Assembly: GCA_038249305.1 (NCBI GenBank)
Contig: JBBRWI010000187.1
Span: 1-7,628, forward strand
Reading direction: 5' to 3'
DNA: 7,628 nt
Source of the DNA: Humitalea sp038249305
Lineage (GTDB): Bacteria > Pseudomonadota > Alphaproteobacteria > Acetobacterales > Acetobacteraceae
Shown here: in pieces, positions 4,776 to 7,628 of the stretch
Layout of the letters: the number at the start of each line of letters is the position of its first letter
Position numbering within the stretch: position 1 is the stretch's first letter
The notes under the pieces: model-generated
Database searches by the model: none
What the model saw: only the letters and a program-made list of their open reading frames with translations
What the model was told of the DNA's origin: nothing
Program-made: the position numbers and the translations under genes

Positions 4776-7208
4776 TCAGGGCCGATCCGGCGTCGTCGGC
4801 AGGAGGCTTGGATGCAGCGGGAAGCTGGTTTCGCAGACCAGCCCTTCCGGCTCCCATCGCGTGACGAGGGTGCCATCGGCCTGGTCTTCCAGCATGGAAC
4901 GGATGAGCATGCTGCCGAAGCTGGTCTGCCTCGGCGGGCCATCCAGCCTGGGGCCGCCGGTCTCACGCCAGACCAGGTTGACGACGTCGTTCACAACGGT
5001 CCAGACGACCGCGACCCGGCCGTCGGCCACCGAAAGCGCGCCGTATTTGGCGGCATTCGTCGCCAGTTCGTGCAGGGCCATGGAGACGGCCTGAGCGGAT
5101 TGCGGCGGCAGCAGGACGCGCGGGCCCTCGATGCGCACCTGGCTGCCGGCGCCGCCCCGAAAGGGTGCCAACGCGCCCTCCAGGATCTCCCGCAGCGTCG
5201 CCCCCGTCCATTTGTGGCGGCTGATCAGGTTGAGGGTGCGCCCCAGGGCGGCCACCCGGCCCGCGATCGCCTCGACGAAGCTGTCCACCGTTTCGAAAGG
5301 GGTGACGCGCAGCATGCTGGTGACCAGGGTCAGCACGTTCTTCGCGCGGTGCTCCACCTCATGCGCCAGCAATATCGCCTGCTGCTCGGCGCGCTTGCGT
5401 TCGCTGATGTCGTAGGCCACGCCCATCACCACGCTGTCCGGGCCGTCCTCATCGCGCAGGCGGCTGGCGCGGGCGGCGAGCCACACCACCTCGGGCGCCG
5501 CATCGGGCAGCGGGCGCATGACGCGGAACTCGGCCCGCATCCCGCCGTGTCGGCGCAGCCTGACCGCCGCCCGAAGCACCTTCCAGCGATCATCCGGGTG
5601 CAGACGGCGCAGCGCATCGGCCGAGCTCGGCGCGCCGGCGGCGGGGTCGAACCCCCAAAGGCCGGCCAGTTGGCCGGACCAGTGCAGGTTACCCCGGGCC
5701 GGCACCCATTCGAAGGTGCCGATCTCCAGCGCCTCCTGCGCGAGGCGGAGCCTCGCATCGCTCTCGGCCAGCGCGTATTCCGCCGTGCGCAGTGACGTCA
5801 CGTCGACATGGGCGCCGCGCAGCAGCGCAGCCCGCCCCCTGGCGTCGCGGTCGATCTCGCCCCGCGCCGCGATCCAGCGCACCGCGCCATCGGCGCCGAG
5901 GGTCCGATAGGTCTGCGCATAGTGCTGCACCGCGGGGTCGGCCAGGCAATCCAGCAGCACCTTCTCAGCGCTCGCGCGGTCATCGGGGTGCAGGCGGCGC
6001 AGCCAATCGGCATGGCGTTCCTCCGCTGCCAGGGCGCCCAGGCGGTTAACGGCCATATATTCTGCCGAGCGGCGGCTGACGCCCGATTGCAGGTCATAAT
6101 CGAAGGTGCCGACCAGGCCGAAGCGGAGCGCGCGATCCAGCCGGTCGGCGCCAAGCTCCACATCCTTCGACAATGCCGCATTGAGGTGATCCAGCCGCCG
6201 CTGGTCGCGGGTGATCCGCAGGCTGAGCAGAAAGAGCGCGAGGCTGGCCGGTATGCCGAAGAAAAGATGGCTGCGCACGACCTCGGCCCAGTTCCCGATG
6301 ATGGTCTGCCGCGGCCGGGTCGCCACCACCATCGCGTCAAAGCCCTCGACGGCATGGATGGCGCTGACGCCGTTCCAGGCTTCGCCCGCCACCCAGGCGC
6401 CCTGGTTGGCCCGGCGCAGCACGGTCCGGCCCGGCACGGTGAGCGTGCCCGTCGCGCTGCTTATCTCTCGGCCGGAAGGGGCTGCGAGCGAGACATTGTC
6501 GGCGGGGTCGCGCAGCAGGGTGACAAGGTTCGCACCCACCAGCACCGGGTCCATGGAAATCGCGATCACGCCGTCGAAACCGCCCCCCAGCGCCGCCGCA
6601 TTGCCCGAGCCGCGGCGCTGCACCGACAGGGTGAACAGCAGACGTTGGTCGAAGCGGCCGATGAAGGCGTCGCTGACAAAAGCGCCGCGCGGGGCGGTGT
6701 CGCGCAGCGATGCGAAATAGTCGCGGTCCGCCACGCTGGAACCGGCGGGGGCGGGATAGAGGTTGCTGACGATCAGCGGAAAGCCCGCACCATCCACGAC
6801 ATAGGCGACCACTGCCAGCGGCAGGGCGCTGAGGATTTGGCCGACCTCGCGCATGGTCTGCTGCTCATCCGCGCGGATCTCGTCGTCGGTTCTCTCGCGC
6901 AGCAGGTCGTTCACCCGGCCCGCGGTGAGGACGGAGCCCTCCAGGGAACGGGCGACATAAACCGCCGCCGAGGATGCCGTGCGATCGACCTCGATCTGCG
7001 CATCGCGCCAGTTCGAGCCCCAGTCGAGCCAGGCCGCGCCCAGCACAGCCGCCAAGGGGATCAGCAGGGCCGCTGCCGGCAATAGGCGCAGAAATAGCCG
7101 TGATGTTGCGACGGCCCGCGCGGCGGGACTTCGCCGCGGTTGGGCGTTCACCGGACTGGCGGCAGCAGGCAGGTCGATGGTGTCGGGATTAACGTTCACC
7201 GGCGGCAT
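4776..7208 (-). CDS. Membrane sensor histidine kinase, HWE family, with periplasmic sensor and two PAS domains
   Basis: The protein has 810 residues from the ATG at 7208, which has GAGGA just before it. A TTG at 7223 would add five residues but lacks a ribosome-binding site. An N-terminal tail of about 37 residues precedes TM1 (38-61). A periplasmic Cache-like sensor region (about 65-310) contains DRDYF at 161-165 and a GAFVSDAFIGR segment from 175. TM2 is at 314-332. Two PAS domains follow, about 362-475 and 492-605, each with GTF near its start and LRRLHPDDR in the middle; the second ends in DISERKRAEQ. The kinase core has the phosphoacceptor His620 (EVEHRAKN), the N-box HELATNAAKYGAL with His713 and Asn718, and Trp-Arg-Glu at 747-749. 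His in the N-box and W-x-E are the features that define the HWE family. There is no receiver domain and no response regulator nearby. HWE kinases often act in stress or light responses; the ligand here is unknown. Confidence 0.93.
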   Translation of the reverse strand: MPPVNVNPDTIDLPAAASPVNAQPRRSPAARAVATSRLFLRLLPAAALLIPLAAVLGAAWLDWGSNWRDAQIEVDRTASSAAVYVARSLEGSVLTAGRVNDLLRERTDDEIRADEQQTMREVGQILSALPLAVVAYVVDGAGFPLIVSNLYPAPAGSSVADRDYFASLRDTAPRGAFVSDAFIGRFDQRLLFTLSVQRRGSGNAAALGGGFDGVIAISMDPVLVGANLVTLLRDPADNVSLAAPSGREISSATGTLTVPGRTVLRRANQGAWVAGEAWNGVSAIHAVEGFDAMVVATRPRQTIIGNWAEVVRSHLFFGIPASLALFLLSLRITRDQRRLDHLNAALSKDVELGADRLDRALRFGLVGTFDYDLQSGVSRRSAEYMAVNRLGALAAEERHADWLRRLHPDDRASAEKVLLDCLADPAVQHYAQTYRTLGADGAVRWIAARGEIDRDARGRAALLRGAHVDVTSLRTAEYALAESDARLRLAQEALEIGTFEWVPARGNLHWSGQLAGLWGFDPAAGAPSSADALRRLHPDDRWKVLRAAVRLRRHGGMRAEFRVMRPLPDAAPEVVWLAARASRLRDEDGPDSVVMGVAYDISERKRAEQQAILLAHEVEHRAKNVLTLVTSMLRVTPFETVDSFVEAIAGRVAALGRTLNLISRHKWTGATLREILEGALAPFRGGAGSQVRIEGPRVLLPPQSAQAVSMALHELATNAAKYGALSVADGRVAVVWTVVNDVVNLVWRETGGPRLDGPPRQTSFGSMLIRSMLEDQADGTLVTRWEPEGLVCETSFPLHPSLLPTTPDRP

Positions 7209-7628
7209 TTTCCTCGACCACAATGCCCAGTCATCAAGCCAAGGCAGGATGGATCATGGTTAAAAGTCACCTCGTCCTATAACTGCAGGGCACCTCGTGT
7301 CTGTGCGAAGAATTTTTGTGTACAGCGTGGCAGCTTGGTGGGCGGCGCAGGTTGCTGCTTCACGTTCATTGCGCGTTGGAAGCACGTATGTGGGCGACGA
7401 AGCGGCCCAGGCGGGCCGGGGGTTCGCTGTCACGATGAAAATCGATGCTACACAAAACACGGTGCCTGTCACCCCCGATGTGACGCTGCCCGGCTCGACG
7501 GCCCGGACGAGATCATCCGCCCGATGAGCGTGAAGGGACTGGACGCGATGAGCCTTGTGGCACGCGACCGGCAGGCGGTTGCGCGAATTGCCGATGACGC
7601 TCGGCCGGGTGATTGCCCCGGGTTGACG
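7209..7628. other. Right-end region without a confident gene
   Basis: These 420 bp lie upstream of the kinase and presumably include its promoter, though I see no clear -35/-10 pair. Base composition is visibly less GC-rich than the rest, especially at about 7255-7470. Several weak reading frames exist. On the minus strand a frame is open from the right edge to a stop at 7260; from a GTG at 7472 it would begin with a hydrophobic segment ending in AWAASS, like a signal peptide. On the plus strand, a GTG at 7297 gives 76 codons, with an internal ATG at 7434 (MKIDATQNTVPV...). A further frame with ATGs at 7524 and 7548 stays open to the right edge; AAGGGA stands 9 nt before the second ATG, so a gene could begin here and continue outside. 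None shows a family motif or the third-position G/C bias of the other genes, so I call none. Confidence 0.5.

Noticed and set aside
2902..4857. Minus-strand 651-codon open frame spanning serC and the lipoprotein gene
   Set aside because: It overlaps serC in another frame and the antisense of the lipoprotein. Its Cys-Ile-Pro-Gly repeat is only the reverse reading of the 12-bp tandem repeat.
5808..7085. Plus-strand 425-codon open frame opposite the kinase (and a similar 350-codon one at 4743-5795)
   Set aside because: Both are shadows of the kinase gene, whose domains are unambiguous; neither has a recognisable motif or ribosome-binding site.
7209..7300. General stress (EcfG-type) promoter for the HWE kinase
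   Set aside because: Some HWE kinases belong to the EcfG pathway, so I looked for GGAAC with a CGTT about 17 bp on. I found no such pair upstream of the kinase.

Overview
The window looks like ordinary chromosome from a high-GC alphaproteobacterium. Rhodospirillales, perhaps Acetobacteraceae, is an inference from the strong G/C bias at third codon positions, the alphaproteobacterial type of SerC, the hisZ-purA pair, an HWE-family sensor kinase and the style of the transposase. I cannot name the species.

Layout from left to right. The left edge cuts an IS5-like transposase on the minus strand (1-342). A 65-bp spacer separates it from purA (408-1697, minus). purA lies directly behind hisZ (1701-2834, minus) with a 3-bp gap, so the two very probably form one transcript, hisZ-purA. 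Divergent from hisZ is a predicted lipoprotein gene of unknown function (2912-3577, plus), which ends in a 12-bp tandem repeat encoding Gly-Met-Gln-Pro units. It converges, 7 bp apart, on serC (3585-4724, minus), the phosphoserine aminotransferase. Upstream of serC on the same strand is a large membrane-bound HWE histidine kinase (4776-7208, minus) with a periplasmic sensor domain and two PAS domains. The last 420 bp (7209-7628) have lower GC and hold only doubtful short reading frames.

How the genes relate. HisZ (regulatory subunit of the first enzyme of histidine synthesis) and PurA (first committed step from IMP to AMP) sit at linked points of purine and histidine metabolism: histidine synthesis consumes ATP and returns AICAR to the purine pathway. 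SerC makes serine, which feeds glycine and one-carbon units into purine synthesis, but its position here next to a sensor kinase need not be functional. The kinase has no response regulator in the window. I found no defence system, CRISPR array, RNA gene or clearly novel system. The points most worth a second look are the repeat-tailed lipoprotein, the orphan kinase with its in-register PAS duplication, the IS gene against purA, and the unassigned right end.
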